From NCBI GenBank assembly GCA_023231005.1, contig JALNWG010000015.1, positions 1-64,000 of the forward strand: a stretch of 64,000 bases of DNA. The letters run 5' to 3'. Source of the DNA: Bacteroidales bacterium (GTDB lineage: Bacteria > Bacteroidota > Bacteroidia > Bacteroidales > FEN-979). Shown here one piece after another: positions 34,904-44,245 of the stretch (its first letter is position 1; every line of letters begins with the position of its first letter). A program made the translations under genes and the position numbers. The notes under the pieces were generated by a model. The model had not been told where the DNA came from. It ran no database searches and saw only the letters and a program-made list of their open reading frames with translations.

Positions 34904-35734
34904 ATGAAGAAAATATTTGTCATTTCTGATGGTACTGGTCGTACTGCAGAACAAACCCTGATGGCTGCCCTAACGCAATTTCCGGAGGTTGGCGTGGATA
35001 TTGTGCTTAAAGGGGAAATCCGTTCCGAACGTCAGATTGAAGAAATCGTATCTGAAGCGATAGAAGAAAAAGGGTTTATTGTTCATACCCTGGTTTCAGA
35101 TTCGCTAAGGGAAAATATTTTGCGGATCAGTCGTATCCATAATGTTGATGCCATCGATTTGATGGGTCCCCTGTTGTCGAGGTTGGCCCATCATTTTTCC
35201 GATTCGCCTACCGGAGAACCGGGGTTGTTCTTTCGATTGAACAAAGAGTACTTTAAAAGGATCGATGCCATGCAATTTGCCTTTACACATGACGATGGGC
35301 AGCGGTCGTATGATTATGAGCAAGCAGAAATTCTCCTGGTTGGAGTTTCCCGCACTTTTAAAACCCCATTAAGTATCTATCTCGCTTTCAAAGGATGGTT
35401 TGTGGCCAATTATCCTATTGTACTGGGCGCTGATTTTCCGGAGGTGATGGACAAACTTCCCCGTGGACATGTATTTGGGCTTATGACCCTTCCCCAGGAT
35501 TTGTCTAGCTTACGGGAAGCCCGGCAACAATACCTTGGGGGATCGTTGGGTGAATACTCCTCCTTAGAATATGTACGAAGGGAATTAAATTATGCACAAA
35601 ATCTCTTCAACCATCATGAATGGCCTGTAATTCAGGTCACCAATAAACCCATTGAAGAAATTGCTTCAGAGATATTGTCCATCAAGCGAAGAATCGATCA
35701 TCCACCTGTTGTGAAGAAAAAATCAAAATCTTAA
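34904..35734 (+). CDS. ppsR: Pyruvate, phosphate dikinase / PEP synthase regulatory protein
   Basis: The 276-residue DUF299-family protein starts with MKKIFVISDGTGRTAEQ and has the P-loop GVSRTFKTP at residues 147-155. Family members are bifunctional serine/threonine kinases (ADP-dependent) and Pi-dependent phosphorylases that switch pyruvate-phosphate dikinase or PEP synthase off and on. The target gene is not next to it; the PEP-binding protein at 27-29 kb is not an obvious target because it lacks the full PEP-synthase fold. It lies divergent from gap, fitting control of the pyruvate/PEP node. Confidence 0.93.
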   Translation: MKKIFVISDGTGRTAEQTLMAALTQFPEVGVDIVLKGEIRSERQIEEIVSEAIEEKGFIVHTLVSDSLRENILRISRIHNVDAIDLMGPLLSRLAHHFSDSPTGEPGLFFRLNKEYFKRIDAMQFAFTHDDGQRSYDYEQAEILLVGVSRTFKTPLSIYLAFKGWFVANYPIVLGADFPEVMDKLPRGHVFGLMTLPQDLSSLREARQQYLGGSLGEYSSLEYVRRELNYAQNLFNHHEWPVIQVTNKPIEEIASEILSIKRRIDHPPVVKKKSKS

Positions 35735-35744
35735 ATTTTTCCCG

Positions 35745-35752
35745 TATTTTTG
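35745..35752 (+). promoter_or_regulatory. -7 promoter box TATTTTTG of pyrG-yidC
   Basis: An exact TAnnTTTG match in the 47-base gap after ppsR, 29 bases before the pyrG ATG. Confidence 0.6.
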
Positions 35753-35781
35753 CAGCGATTCGCGCATCAATCATTTTTTAC

Positions 35782-37392
35782 ATGTCAAAGACAAAATATA
35801 TTTTCGTTACAGGAGGAGTAACTTCCTCTCTGGGAAAAGGAATTATTTCTTCCTCCATTGCTAAGTTACTTGTGGCTCGTGGTTTTTCTGTTACAATTCA
35901 AAAATTGGATCCTTATATCAACATCGATCCGGGAACCTTGAACCCTTACGAACATGGTGAATGTTTCGTTACGGATGATGGAGCAGAAACGGATCTGGAC
36001 CTTGGGCATTATGAACGATTCTCCAATATGCCTACCTCGCAGGCAAATAATGTTACAACTGGTGTTATTTATCAATCGGTTATCACCAAAGAGAGAAAAG
36101 GAGAGTACCTTGGAGAAACTGTACAGGTAATCCCGCACATCACCGACGAAATCAAATATCGTATCAAACTCCTCGCAAACCGTGGAAATTATGATTTCAT
36201 TATAACCGAGATTGGCGGAACTGTTGGAGATATCGAATCCCTTCCGTTTATTGAGGCTGTTCGTCAGTTGCGTTGGGAATTGGGGAAAAACTGCGTTGTT
36301 GTTCACCTTACGCTCGTTCCTTATCTGGCTGCTGCCGGTGAATTAAAGACAAAGCCAACCCAACATTCGGTGAAGACTTTGCTGGAATCGGGAGTGCAAC
36401 CCGATATTATTGTATGCCGTACTGAAAAACATTTGTCGGAAGGAATCCGCAATAAAATAGCACTTTTTTGTAATGTCACCCCTTCTTGTGTAATTGAATG
36501 TATCGATGCTGATACCATCTATGATGTTCCCATTCTGATGCACAAAGAAAATCTGGATCTTGAAATATTGAAATCTACCCAGATGCCCTGTGACAAAGAA
36601 CCCGACCTCAGAGACTGGGAAAAATTCATCTATACTTTGAAACACCCATCGGGAGAGGTGAGTATTGGGCTCATTGGGAAATATGTTGAGTTGAAAGATG
36701 CTTATAAATCGATCACCGAATCCTTTATCCATGCCGGAACAGCGAATGAGGTTCGGGTGAAATTGCAGACTTTCCATTCAGAATTCATCAACGACTCGAA
36801 TGTAAAAGAAAAATTAGGTAACCTTGATGGGATCCTCGTAGCACCTGGTTTTGGGGAACGGGGTATTGAAGGAAAGATCACTGCCATTCGGTTTGCCCGC
36901 GAACACAAAATTCCGTTCTTCGGGATTTGTTTGGGAATGCAATGTGCCGTTATTGAATTTGGCCGGAATATATTGGGCTTGAAAGGTGCCCATTCCACCG
37001 AATTTGATAAATCCACTCACTATCCTGTTATTGACATGATGGAAATGCAGAAGAAAATTTCGGGATTGGGAGGAACCATGCGATTGGGAGCCTATCCTTG
37101 CCGTTTATCACCAGGATCACGACTTGTGGAGATTTATCAAGCTGAAACCATCTCCGAACGCCATCGTCACCGGTATGAATTCAATAACGAATATCTCGAA
37201 TTATACCGCAATGGAGGAATGATTCCGGTTGGATTAAATGAAAAAGATAACCTGATTGAAATTATTGAACTTAAAGGCCATCCATGGTTTATCGGTGTTC
37301 AATTCCTTCCCGAATTTAAAAGTACTGTGGCCCATCCGCACCCGCTCTTTGTCAGTTTCGTCAAAGCTGCTAAAGAAAACCATAATAAATAA
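35782..37392 (+). CDS. pyrG: CTP synthase
   Basis: The 536-residue enzyme has an N-terminal synthetase domain (VTGGVTSSLGKGI P-loop; GTVGDIESLPFIEA) and a C-terminal glutamine amidotransferase domain with GICLGMQCAVIEF carrying the nucleophile Cys and a His-x-Glu near the end (HPHPLF region). It aminates UTP to CTP with glutamine and ATP. The full length agrees with the family. It is followed after 14 bases by yidC and appears to share its promoter. Confidence 0.97.
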   Translation: MSKTKYIFVTGGVTSSLGKGIISSSIAKLLVARGFSVTIQKLDPYINIDPGTLNPYEHGECFVTDDGAETDLDLGHYERFSNMPTSQANNVTTGVIYQSVITKERKGEYLGETVQVIPHITDEIKYRIKLLANRGNYDFIITEIGGTVGDIESLPFIEAVRQLRWELGKNCVVVHLTLVPYLAAAGELKTKPTQHSVKTLLESGVQPDIIVCRTEKHLSEGIRNKIALFCNVTPSCVIECIDADTIYDVPILMHKENLDLEILKSTQMPCDKEPDLRDWEKFIYTLKHPSGEVSIGLIGKYVELKDAYKSITESFIHAGTANEVRVKLQTFHSEFINDSNVKEKLGNLDGILVAPGFGERGIEGKITAIRFAREHKIPFFGICLGMQCAVIEFGRNILGLKGAHSTEFDKSTHYPVIDMMEMQKKISGLGGTMRLGAYPCRLSPGSRLVEIYQAETISERHRHRYEFNNEYLELYRNGGMIPVGLNEKDNLIEIIELKGHPWFIGVQFLPEFKSTVAHPHPLFVSFVKAAKENHNK

Positions 37393-37406
37393 CGCCGACC
37401 TTTGCT

Positions 37407-39356
37407 ATGAACAGAAACACAATCATTGGACTTGTCCTAATATTTGCTATTTTCATTGGATACAGCTATCTGACAAAGCCATCGGAAGAGCAGTTACTTC
37501 AGCAAAAAAGAAAATCCGACTCTATTTATCTTGTAAAAAAAAATCGCCAGGAATCTGAGATCAGAGCTGTTGCACGTATGCAAGCCATTAATGCAGCAAA
37601 ACAAAAAGAGATCCTGATATCTTCCGGTAAAAAAGTCGATTCTGCTACTGTTCTTCGAATGTCGAAGAAAGACGAATTGGGACTCTTTGCAAATTCCGCT
37701 GTTGGAAAAGATACCAGTTTTGTGATTGAGAATGATGTTTTCCGATTGAAAATCGCCTCTCTTGGAGGAAAAATTTCATCGGTAGAATTAAAAAAATACC
37801 TCACCTGGGATAAAAAACCCTTGATTCTGATGGATTCGGATTCCTTGCATTTCGGATTTTCTTTTTTTTCCAATAACAGAATAATAAATACCGACAAACT
37901 CTATTTTCAACCTTTTTTCAATACGCCGGAAGATGCCAAAAAAGGTCTCCTGAAAGTCTCCGGAAATGACTCTATCCGTTTTGGAATGCGTCTTTACATT
38001 GCTTCCTCCGATACTTCTTTTGATCCTGCGAAATATATCGAATACCAATATACGATTAAGGGAAATGAATATATGCTCAGATTCCAGGTTAACTTTTCTG
38101 GGATGTTGGATGTGATGGATCCATCAACCAAATATCTCGTACTGAACTGGAACGATAACCTTAATCAACTCGAAAAAAGTTTGAAAATGGAGCACATGAA
38201 TTCCACCCTCTATTTTAAATATATTGATGATAAGGTGGATTATCTTTCAGAAACCAAGGATGAAGAGAAAAATTTGAAAAATGAAAAGATAAAATGGCTT
38301 TCTTTTAAGCAACAATTTTTTTGCAGTTCGCTGATCGCTGATAATTATTTCGGTGAACCCAGGTTGAGAACAAATACCCTCCCGTCACAAAAAAATTACG
38401 TAAAATCGATGTCGGCTGAAGTTGGAATTCCATTCTTACCGGCCGAAAACAAATCTCTGTCGATGTCGATGTATTTCGGACCAAATAAATATTATGGGTT
38501 AAAACACTACAAACTGGATCTCGAACAACAAATTCCACTCGGATGGGGATTTTTTCTGATGGCCTGGATCAATATCTATGCTGTGATCCCTGTCTTTACC
38601 TTCTTCGGTAATTTCGGATGGAACTACGGAATCATCATTCTTATTCTGACCATATTGTTAAAGATCGTTTTATTTCCCATCGCATTTAAAACATATAAAT
38701 CTTCTGCCAAAATGCGGGTTCTTAAACCCGAAATTGATGAGTTGAATAAAAAATATCCTAAGAAAGAGGATGCTATGAAAAAGCAACAAGCCACCATGGA
38801 CCTGTATAAAAAAGCAGGTGTTAATCCCATGGCTGGCTGTGTACCAATGCTACTTCAGATGCCTATCCTGATTGCCATGTTCCGCTTTTTTCCATCCTCC
38901 ATTGAACTCCGTCAGCAAGCTTTCTTATGGGCCAAAGATCTGTCGTCCTACGATTCAATCTGGACTTTTCCGGGCGGTTTTTCACTTCCCTGGTACGGTG
39001 ATCATGTGAGCCTCTTCGCCCTGCTGATGACCATCTCCAGTGTTATCTATACCAAAATCAACGACCAGATGATGGGATCCCAACAAGCCCAGATGCCCGG
39101 TATGAAAGCCATGATGTATATGATGCCGGTCATGTTTCTTTTCTGGTTTAACGACTATTCCTCAGGGTTGAGTTATTACTACCTGTTGGCTAACCTTCTC
39201 ACGTTTGCCCAGATCTATTTTATCAGAGCGGTACTTGATGAGAAAAAACTTCGCTTACAGATCGAAGCCAATAAAAAGAAACCGATTAAAAAATCAGGTT
39301 TCCAAAAAAGGTTGGAAGATATGGCGAAACAAAAGGGTTACCCGGTAAAAAAGTAA
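37407..39356 (+). CDS. yidC: Membrane protein insertase YidC
   Basis: The 649-residue protein has an N-terminal membrane anchor (residues 5-22), a large periplasmic beta-domain (about 100-370) and five C-terminal membrane segments. These include NYGIIILILTILLKIVLFPI, a cytoplasmic helical loop rich in Lys/Glu and the PMAGCVPMLLQMPILIAMF segment. It inserts and folds inner-membrane proteins alone or with SecYEG; yajC, another Sec accessory, lies nearby on the other strand. The length is usual for Bacteroidetes YidC. It converges with mqnA, with only 17 bases between them. Confidence 0.97.
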   Translation: MNRNTIIGLVLIFAIFIGYSYLTKPSEEQLLQQKRKSDSIYLVKKNRQESEIRAVARMQAINAAKQKEILISSGKKVDSATVLRMSKKDELGLFANSAVGKDTSFVIENDVFRLKIASLGGKISSVELKKYLTWDKKPLILMDSDSLHFGFSFFSNNRIINTDKLYFQPFFNTPEDAKKGLLKVSGNDSIRFGMRLYIASSDTSFDPAKYIEYQYTIKGNEYMLRFQVNFSGMLDVMDPSTKYLVLNWNDNLNQLEKSLKMEHMNSTLYFKYIDDKVDYLSETKDEEKNLKNEKIKWLSFKQQFFCSSLIADNYFGEPRLRTNTLPSQKNYVKSMSAEVGIPFLPAENKSLSMSMYFGPNKYYGLKHYKLDLEQQIPLGWGFFLMAWINIYAVIPVFTFFGNFGWNYGIIILILTILLKIVLFPIAFKTYKSSAKMRVLKPEIDELNKKYPKKEDAMKKQQATMDLYKKAGVNPMAGCVPMLLQMPILIAMFRFFPSSIELRQQAFLWAKDLSSYDSIWTFPGGFSLPWYGDHVSLFALLMTISSVIYTKINDQMMGSQQAQMPGMKAMMYMMPVMFLFWFNDYSSGLSYYYLLANLLTFAQIYFIRAVLDEKKLRLQIEANKKKPIKKSGFQKRLEDMAKQKGYPVKK

Positions 39357-39373
39357 TCAGGAAATTGTGTGGA

Positions 39374-40117
39374 TCATTTAAGGTAGCTAAGAAATAACTC
39401 CAATCCTTGTCTCTTTTGGATATCCAAAAGATAAGAGATATTCTTTTCAAGGTAATCAAGGCAGTCAACGTCTTGAGGCAGTTTGTCCTTAAAAAACTCA
39501 ATACTTTCTTTTTTGTGGTCGACACCGTATGAAAGTGCCTCGGTGAAAGGGGCAAGAATACTGGCGGGCATTTTTTTCTTCGAAATCCAGGCTGCGAAAA
39601 CAAAAGGCAAAGAGGTGAAATTAATCCAAACTTCTGCCAGGTCATAAATATACGGATAATGTCCTCTCAGTGTAAACGTCTTATCTCCGATTGCTACTAC
39701 AGATTCAGGTATGTATGACTTCATAAGCCGGTCAGAGGATAAATTTTCCCATTCAGGTGAAATGTGCCAGTAATGTTCTCCTAACACTTTGATAAGTCTA
39801 ACCGAGGTTCTGGAATCGAAATCAAGCGAGATTTTACGGATCTTATCTAATGGGACCTTAGAAAGAAGCAATACGGTTTTTACTTCACCAACTGCCCCGA
39901 TGCAATAATCAGAGATGAGATGATATTGGGTGAAATCGGTAAAAGCGCCTACCGGAACCAAGGAGATATCCACTTCTTCGGATTGAAGTTTTTTCGCGCA
40001 AATGGAAGGAATATCCAGATCTAAGCGGAAGTTTTTTAACAAACCCGATTGTTGAAGGCCATAAACAAAAGGAATGGTATTCAGATAACAAACTGCAGAT
40101 ATTTTAAGTTGGCTCAT
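39374..40117 (-). CDS. mqnA: Chorismate dehydratase, futalosine menaquinone pathway
   Basis: The protein from the ATG at 40117 is 247 residues and begins MSQLKISAVCYLNTIPF, the typical MqnA start. Conserved features include EVDISLVPVGAF and LSLDFDSRTSVRL-like segments, and the DLAEVWINFTSLPFVFAAW stretch near the C-terminus. MqnA dehydrates chorismate to 3-enolpyruvylbenzoate, the first step of futalosine-route menaquinone synthesis, implying an anaerobic menaquinone-based chain. A longer frame to 40231 would run deep into coaE and is rejected. The 14-base overlap with coaE indicates cotranscription. Confidence 0.9.
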   Translation of the reverse strand: MSQLKISAVCYLNTIPFVYGLQQSGLLKNFRLDLDIPSICAKKLQSEEVDISLVPVGAFTDFTQYHLISDYCIGAVGEVKTVLLLSKVPLDKIRKISLDFDSRTSVRLIKVLGEHYWHISPEWENLSSDRLMKSYIPESVVAIGDKTFTLRGHYPYIYDLAEVWINFTSLPFVFAAWISKKKMPASILAPFTEALSYGVDHKKESIEFFKDKLPQDVDCLDYLEKNISYLLDIQKRQGLELFLSYLK

Positions 40118-40754
40118 GATTTTCATTGTTGTCATCGCTCCGAAACGCACTTTTCTTATCGCGTTGTGCGCCAATCTGTATGAGTTGCTTGTGAATGGAT
40201 AACACCTGGGGAATAACCAGATTTGTTCCATCGTTGTTTATGATGAAATCGGATAGACTCGATTTTTCTGCATCTTCCATCTGAAATGCCATCCGTTTCA
40301 ATACTGAATTGCCATCGACATGGTCTCTGTGCATGACCCGTTCGATGGCAATTTCTTTGGGACATGAAACGTGAATGATAAAGTCAAATTTCTTTTGGAA
40401 GCCGCTTTCAAAGATAATGGCAGCCTCATGAATAACATAAACGGCGCTAAAATGAAGCAGCGTCCACTCCTCGAAATCACGGATCACCAACGGATGGATT
40501 ATCGAATTTAATACCTGTAATGCGAAAGGATCATTAAAAACAATAGAAGCCAGTGATTTCCGGTTGATTTTACCATCTTTAGTAAGGATGGTTTTGCTAA
40601 AATGTTCAACAAGATCGGATTTTACAAGCGGATCATCCAGGTGCTTTTTTCCTGCTTCATCCGCAACATAAACAGGAACTCTTAATACGGAAAAGACTTT
40701 CGAAACGAATGTCTTTCCGCTTCCGATATTGCCAGTAAGCCCGACTTTGAGCAT
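40104..40754 (-). CDS. coaE: Dephospho-CoA kinase
   Basis: The 216-residue kinase has the P-loop GLTGNIGSGKTFVS, an ADEAGKKHLDDP segment and HPLVIRDFEEW, all family hallmarks. It phosphorylates dephospho-CoA in the last step of CoA synthesis. The ATG at 40754 is preferred; a TTG two codons earlier would overlap the preceding stop. It follows the ybbR-like gene in the conserved Bacteroidetes order yajC-ybbR-coaE. Confidence 0.95.
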   Translation of the reverse strand: MLKVGLTGNIGSGKTFVSKVFSVLRVPVYVADEAGKKHLDDPLVKSDLVEHFSKTILTKDGKINRKSLASIVFNDPFALQVLNSIIHPLVIRDFEEWTLLHFSAVYVIHEAAIIFESGFQKKFDFIIHVSCPKEIAIERVMHRDHVDGNSVLKRMAFQMEDAEKSSLSDFIINNDGTNLVIPQVLSIHKQLIQIGAQRDKKSAFRSDDNNENHEPT

Positions 40755-40756
40755 GG

Positions 40757-41329
40757 TCAATGTTTTTTTACATAGATGTGGGAGGGATCCACAAATTTTA
40801 TCGTGGAATCGGATCGCAGCATCAAAGAATCTCTTTTTAAAATGACTGATCTGGAAGGAATTCGGTGGATACTGGTATTCTCAAACTTAAAAAACAAGGT
40901 ATCCGGAGTAACAAAATATACGTCGCTGTTGAAGTTTGTTTGTGCGATGATTTCTTTACCCAGCCTGTTGGTAAGAATATATCCCCAGGGGTTGGAATCG
41001 GTATTACGAACCCGGAGATTCTCAAGACTCACTTCAAATTCACGGTCATTTTGATCGACGAACTTTTCTGAAAGAAATTCATATCCCTGAAGTTTGATTT
41101 TTAAAGTCAGGGTAGAGTCGGAAAACCCGGATAATTTATAGTTGGCCGGATAATTGGTGTATTTAAGCCGGTATTCGATGGCATAATAATAGTCCTTGGA
41201 CAGCCTGACAAGCATCCAGAAGAATACCGAAAGAATAAGACAAACTAAGAAAATCGACAATTGATGTCTGAATTTCTCGCTTTTTCTATTTCGGGCATTC
41301 CCGATGAATTCAATAAAATCGTTCTTCAT
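40757..41329 (-). CDS. YbbR-like protein with one membrane anchor
   Basis: The 190-residue protein has a cytoplasmic basic N-terminus, one transmembrane helix (residues 25-43, IFLVCLILSVFFWMLVRL) and an extracytoplasmic beta-rich part with a single YbbR-type repeat (DSTLTLKIKLQGYEFL). YbbR-domain proteins elsewhere regulate membrane diadenylate cyclase (CdaR), but the Bacteroidetes copy between yajC and coaE has no proven role. It is shorter than multi-repeat CdaR proteins. The position in the operon is conserved across the phylum, which supports the call more than the sequence alone. Confidence 0.75.
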   Translation of the reverse strand: MKNDFIEFIGNARNRKSEKFRHQLSIFLVCLILSVFFWMLVRLSKDYYYAIEYRLKYTNYPANYKLSGFSDSTLTLKIKLQGYEFLSEKFVDQNDREFEVSLENLRVRNTDSNPWGYILTNRLGKEIIAQTNFNSDVYFVTPDTLFFKFENTSIHRIPSRSVILKRDSLMLRSDSTIKFVDPSHIYVKKH

Positions 41330-41348
41330 CGGTGAAATTTATGAAAAA

Positions 41349-41678
41349 TTATTTGTTTTCTATGGTCTGCGAATTATCCATGGCCACAGCCGTTTTTTCA
41401 ACCCTTAACCGAACTCCGTTTTCAACTTCAATGGTTACTGTGGTATCCTGAATTTCAACGATCTTTCCATGAATTCCGCCAATGGTGATGATTTTCTGCC
41501 CTTTTTGCAGACTTTCCTTAAATTTTTTCTGATCTTTCGAACGCTTCATCTGAGGGCGGATAAAGAAAAAATAGAAAACAACAATGATCAGCAATAAAGG
41601 AAGGAATGATAACCAACCACTTTGTTGTTGACCTTGGCCCTGTGGAGCCATGAGAAGAATATTTAACAAATTTGTCAT
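41349..41678 (-). CDS. yajC: Preprotein translocase accessory subunit YajC
   Basis: The 109-residue protein has one N-terminal membrane helix (about residues 22-41, including LPLLLIIVVFYFFFIRPQ) followed by a small cytoplasmic domain with QKGQKIITIGGIHGKIVEI, the diagnostic YajC segment. It associates with SecDF and SecYEG. It lies downstream of the DUF1573 lipoprotein gene and 19 bases before the ybbR-like gene. Confidence 0.95.
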   Translation of the reverse strand: MTNLLNILLMAPQGQGQQQSGWLSFLPLLLIIVVFYFFFIRPQMKRSKDQKKFKESLQKGQKIITIGGIHGKIVEIQDTTVTIEVENGVRLRVEKTAVAMDNSQTIENK

Positions 41679-41689
41679 AATTTATGGGA

Positions 41690-41715
41690 TTTACGATTTT
41701 AAATTTACGATTTTA
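41690..41715. repeat. Two direct copies of TTTACGATTTTA
   Basis: The 12-base unit occurs at 41690-41701 and 41704-41715 (period 14) in the 64-base gap between the DUF1573 gene and yajC. No function is evident. Confidence 0.7.
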
Positions 41716-41742
41716 GATTATATAGTTTTTGTTAATTGTTTT

Positions 41743-42219
41743 CTATTCACTTCTTGCATTAACCACCTGAGCTTTGATTCGCAACATGGTAGTATTGGGT
41801 TGGGTATTGGCAACAACGAGAATATTTTTTGATTGAAATCCTCTTTTTCCGATGCTGTTAAACGCAACTTTAACGATCCCTTTTTCTCCGGGTTGGAGTG
41901 GAATTTTGGGATACGATGGAACAGTACAACCGCAGGAGGTGGTTACATCTGCAATGACGAGCTCGGATTTGCCGGTGTTTTTAAATTTAAAGCTAAAGGA
42001 TACCGTCTCTCCTTCAAGGATTCGCCCGAAATCGTGTTCGGTTTCTTCAAACTGAATGACTGGTAATGAACTTAGGTCACTCTTGCCGGTTGCACTATTC
42101 GGATTGCTGACAACATCGGTAGGAACCGATGCAGATCGGCCATTTCCACCTGAATTACACCCGGTAAGAATAAAAACGGTGACAAGAGAACAAAATGTAA
42201 GTAATCGTAAAGAGCTCAT
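41743..42219 (-). CDS. DUF1573 lipoprotein
   Basis: The 158-residue protein has a lipoprotein signal ending in LTGC (Cys21) and an Ig-like DUF1573 domain (HDFGRILEGETVSFSFKFKN; TTSCGCTVPSYPK, with two conserved cysteines). DUF1573 proteins are abundant in Bacteroidetes and resemble the ASH/chaperone-like folds. Their function is unknown, and the CGCT motif is nearly invariant. It heads the operon with yajC, the ybbR-like gene, coaE and mqnA and is divergent from aroK. Confidence 0.88.
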   Translation of the reverse strand: MSSLRLLTFCSLVTVFILTGCNSGGNGRSASVPTDVVSNPNSATGKSDLSSLPVIQFEETEHDFGRILEGETVSFSFKFKNTGKSELVIADVTTSCGCTVPSYPKIPLQPGEKGIVKVAFNSIGKRGFQSKNILVVANTQPNTTMLRIKAQVVNARSE

Positions 42220-42242
42220 GCTGTCTTACTTTTAAAGCAGTG

Positions 42243-42250
42243 CAAAAATA
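42243..42250 (-). promoter_or_regulatory. -7 promoter box TATTTTTG of the DUF1573-yajC-coaE operon
   Basis: An exact TAnnTTTG match on the minus strand, 23 bases before the lipoprotein ATG. Only 13 bases separate it from the aroK box on the other strand. Confidence 0.6.
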
Positions 42251-42263
42251 TAAAAAAAAATCG

Positions 42264-42271
42264 TATTTTTA
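42264..42271 (+). promoter_or_regulatory. -7 promoter box TATTTTTA of aroK (leaderless transcript expected)
   Basis: The box ends five bases before the aroK ATG, so initiation should fall at or beside the start codon. It deviates from TAnnTTTG only in the last base. Confidence 0.5.
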
Positions 42272-42276
42272 CAGCA

Positions 42277-42792
42277 ATGCGTATATACCTGATCGGATAT
42301 ATGGCTTCGGGGAAATCGAACCTGGGACATGCTCTGGCCGGAAGGCTGGGATATGATTTCGTTGATCTCGATACTTTGATTGAACAACGATACCGGATTA
42401 CGATTCTTGATTTTTTTGAAAAATATGGGGAAGAAACTTTTCGTAAACTGGAAAAGATAATGCTCCAAGATACACTTTCTTTGCAAAATACCGTCATCGC
42501 AACTGGCGGCGGAACTGCTTGTTTTTTTGATAATATGGATTTTATTAATTCAGCAGGAACTTCAATTTACCTTCGCTGGGAAATTCTTGCTTTGATGGAG
42601 CGGTTAAAACAGGTTCGCCGCAAACGGCCACTGCTAAAAGATATTCCGCCAGAGCATCTCGAAAATACTGTTGCAGAGCAACTTTCAATTCGTTCTTTCT
42701 TTTATAATCAGGCAAATCTCATTGTAGAGGCTGGGAAGATGAATGCAACCGAAGCAATCAACTGGATTCTTGAGCGGTTGGAAACGGACTAA
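42277..42792 (+). CDS. aroK: Shikimate kinase
   Basis: The 171-residue kinase has the P-loop LIGYMASGKSNLG, the shikimate-binding DLDTLIEQ segment, GEETFRKLE and the ATGGGTACF glycine loop, with a lid arginine in RRKRPLLKD. It phosphorylates shikimate in the chorismate pathway, which also supplies MqnA nearby. The message is probably leaderless. Its last 35 bases overlap the end of rlmD on the other strand. Confidence 0.95.
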   Translation: MRIYLIGYMASGKSNLGHALAGRLGYDFVDLDTLIEQRYRITILDFFEKYGEETFRKLEKIMLQDTLSLQNTVIATGGGTACFFDNMDFINSAGTSIYLRWEILALMERLKQVRRKRPLLKDIPPEHLENTVAEQLSIRSFFYNQANLIVEAGKMNATEAINWILERLETD

Positions 42793-44221
42793 CTTTTTTT
42801 GTTAATAAAGCCACATTTTCCACATGTTGGGTGTGGGGGAACATATCTATCGGCTGACATTTCACCATGATATAGGATTCGGATAACAGCAAAATGTCGC
42901 GTGCTTGGGTAGCCGGATTGCAACTGACATACACAATTTTTTCAGGGAGAATGGTCAGGATAGTATTTATTACTTTTTCATGCATGCCTGTTCGAGGGGG
43001 ATCGGTAATAATAACATCCGGGATACCATATTGGGCAGTAAATTCCGGAGTGAGTATTTTTTCCGTTTCTCCAGCAAAAAAAAGCGTGTTTTTAATCCCG
43101 TTAATCTGCGAATTTATTCTGGCATCAAAAATAGCAGACTCTACCGATTCAATCCCAATCACATTTCCGATATATGGGGCGATATAATTGGCAATTGTTC
43201 CGGTTCCGGTATACAGATCATATACCCTTTCATTTCCGGAAAAACCGGCAAATTCGGCTGCTGTCCTGTAAAGATTGAATGACTGAAGTGAATTTGTTTG
43301 AAAAAACGAAGCCGGGCCGATACGGAATTGTATTTCGGCGGCATTCTGTTTGAATGGCGGCATTTTCTCTGTGATATAAGGCTCTCCGGCAAAGAGGCGA
43401 AATTCGAGGTCATTTATCGTATCATTCTTTTTCGGATTGATCACATAATATAAACTGGTAATTTCCGGAAATGTTTTGAGCAGATGGGTCAGGAGCGGGG
43501 ATATGGCCTCATCTTCATGCTGGAAAACAACAATGAGCATCAAGCCGCCGGCATGGGTGGTCCGGATGATGAGATTGCGCAAGAATCCTTGCCAGATACG
43601 TACATCGTAAAACGAGAGGTTATTCTCAAAAGCATATTTTCGCATGACATTCCGGATCACATTCGAGGGGTCTTTTTGATGAAAGCACTCTTGAATATCG
43701 ACAACCTTGTCGAAAAACTGGGGAACATGAAACCCGAGTGCACGCGTATCGGCCATTCCGGATTCCAGGTTTTTGTCATCTTCGGTTAACCACCGGTGAT
43801 TTGAAAAAGTAAAATCCAATTTATTCCGGTAGTATCTTGTTTCAGGGGAAGGAAGAATGGGCAAAATAACCGGTTGTTCCAGCTTCCCGATCCGAGTCAG
43901 ATTATCAAACACCTGCTTTTGTTTGTAATATAATTGCTCCGAATATTGCATATTTTGCCAGCGACATCCACCACAAACCCCGAAATGACTACAGTGTGGA
44001 TCAATTCGTTTAGTTGAAAGCGTGTGGAATTTAATGGCTTTTCCTTCCAGATACTTTTTCTTTCTCCGTACAATTTGAACATCCACCACATCTCCTGGCA
44101 CCACAAAAGGTACGAAAATGACTTTATCATTCACCTTGCCCACTGACATTCCTTCAGAACCGGCATCGATGATTTCTACTTGTTCGAAAATAGTTGGGTG
44201 AGTGGTTGGTGCGTGGCGCAT
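42758..44221 (-). CDS. rlmD: 23S rRNA (uracil-5)-methyltransferase of the RlmD/RumA family
   Basis: The 487-residue protein begins with a TRAM RNA-binding domain (residues 8-65). A [4Fe-4S] cysteine set follows (HCSHFGVCGGCRWQ), then an RNA-recognition region and a C-terminal Rossmann methyltransferase with YDLYTGTGTIANYI and the catalytic VSCNPATQARD loop. It methylates a uridine in 23S rRNA (U1939 in E. coli) or tRNA; TrmA-type members cannot be fully excluded, but the Fe-S cluster favours RumA-type. It is 24 bases downstream of hydE on the same strand. Confidence 0.9.
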   Translation of the reverse strand: MRHAPTTHPTIFEQVEIIDAGSEGMSVGKVNDKVIFVPFVVPGDVVDVQIVRRKKKYLEGKAIKFHTLSTKRIDPHCSHFGVCGGCRWQNMQYSEQLYYKQKQVFDNLTRIGKLEQPVILPILPSPETRYYRNKLDFTFSNHRWLTEDDKNLESGMADTRALGFHVPQFFDKVVDIQECFHQKDPSNVIRNVMRKYAFENNLSFYDVRIWQGFLRNLIIRTTHAGGLMLIVVFQHEDEAISPLLTHLLKTFPEITSLYYVINPKKNDTINDLEFRLFAGEPYITEKMPPFKQNAAEIQFRIGPASFFQTNSLQSFNLYRTAAEFAGFSGNERVYDLYTGTGTIANYIAPYIGNVIGIESVESAIFDARINSQINGIKNTLFFAGETEKILTPEFTAQYGIPDVIITDPPRTGMHEKVINTILTILPEKIVYVSCNPATQARDILLLSESYIMVKCQPIDMFPHTQHVENVALLTKKVSPFPTAQESS

Positions 44222-44245
44222 AATTAATAGTGAAATAGTGAATGT

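Noticed and set aside
39374..40231. Longer 285-residue version of MqnA
   Set aside because: The added N-terminal 38 residues are antiparallel to no family feature, run through the end of coaE and precede the conserved MqnA start.
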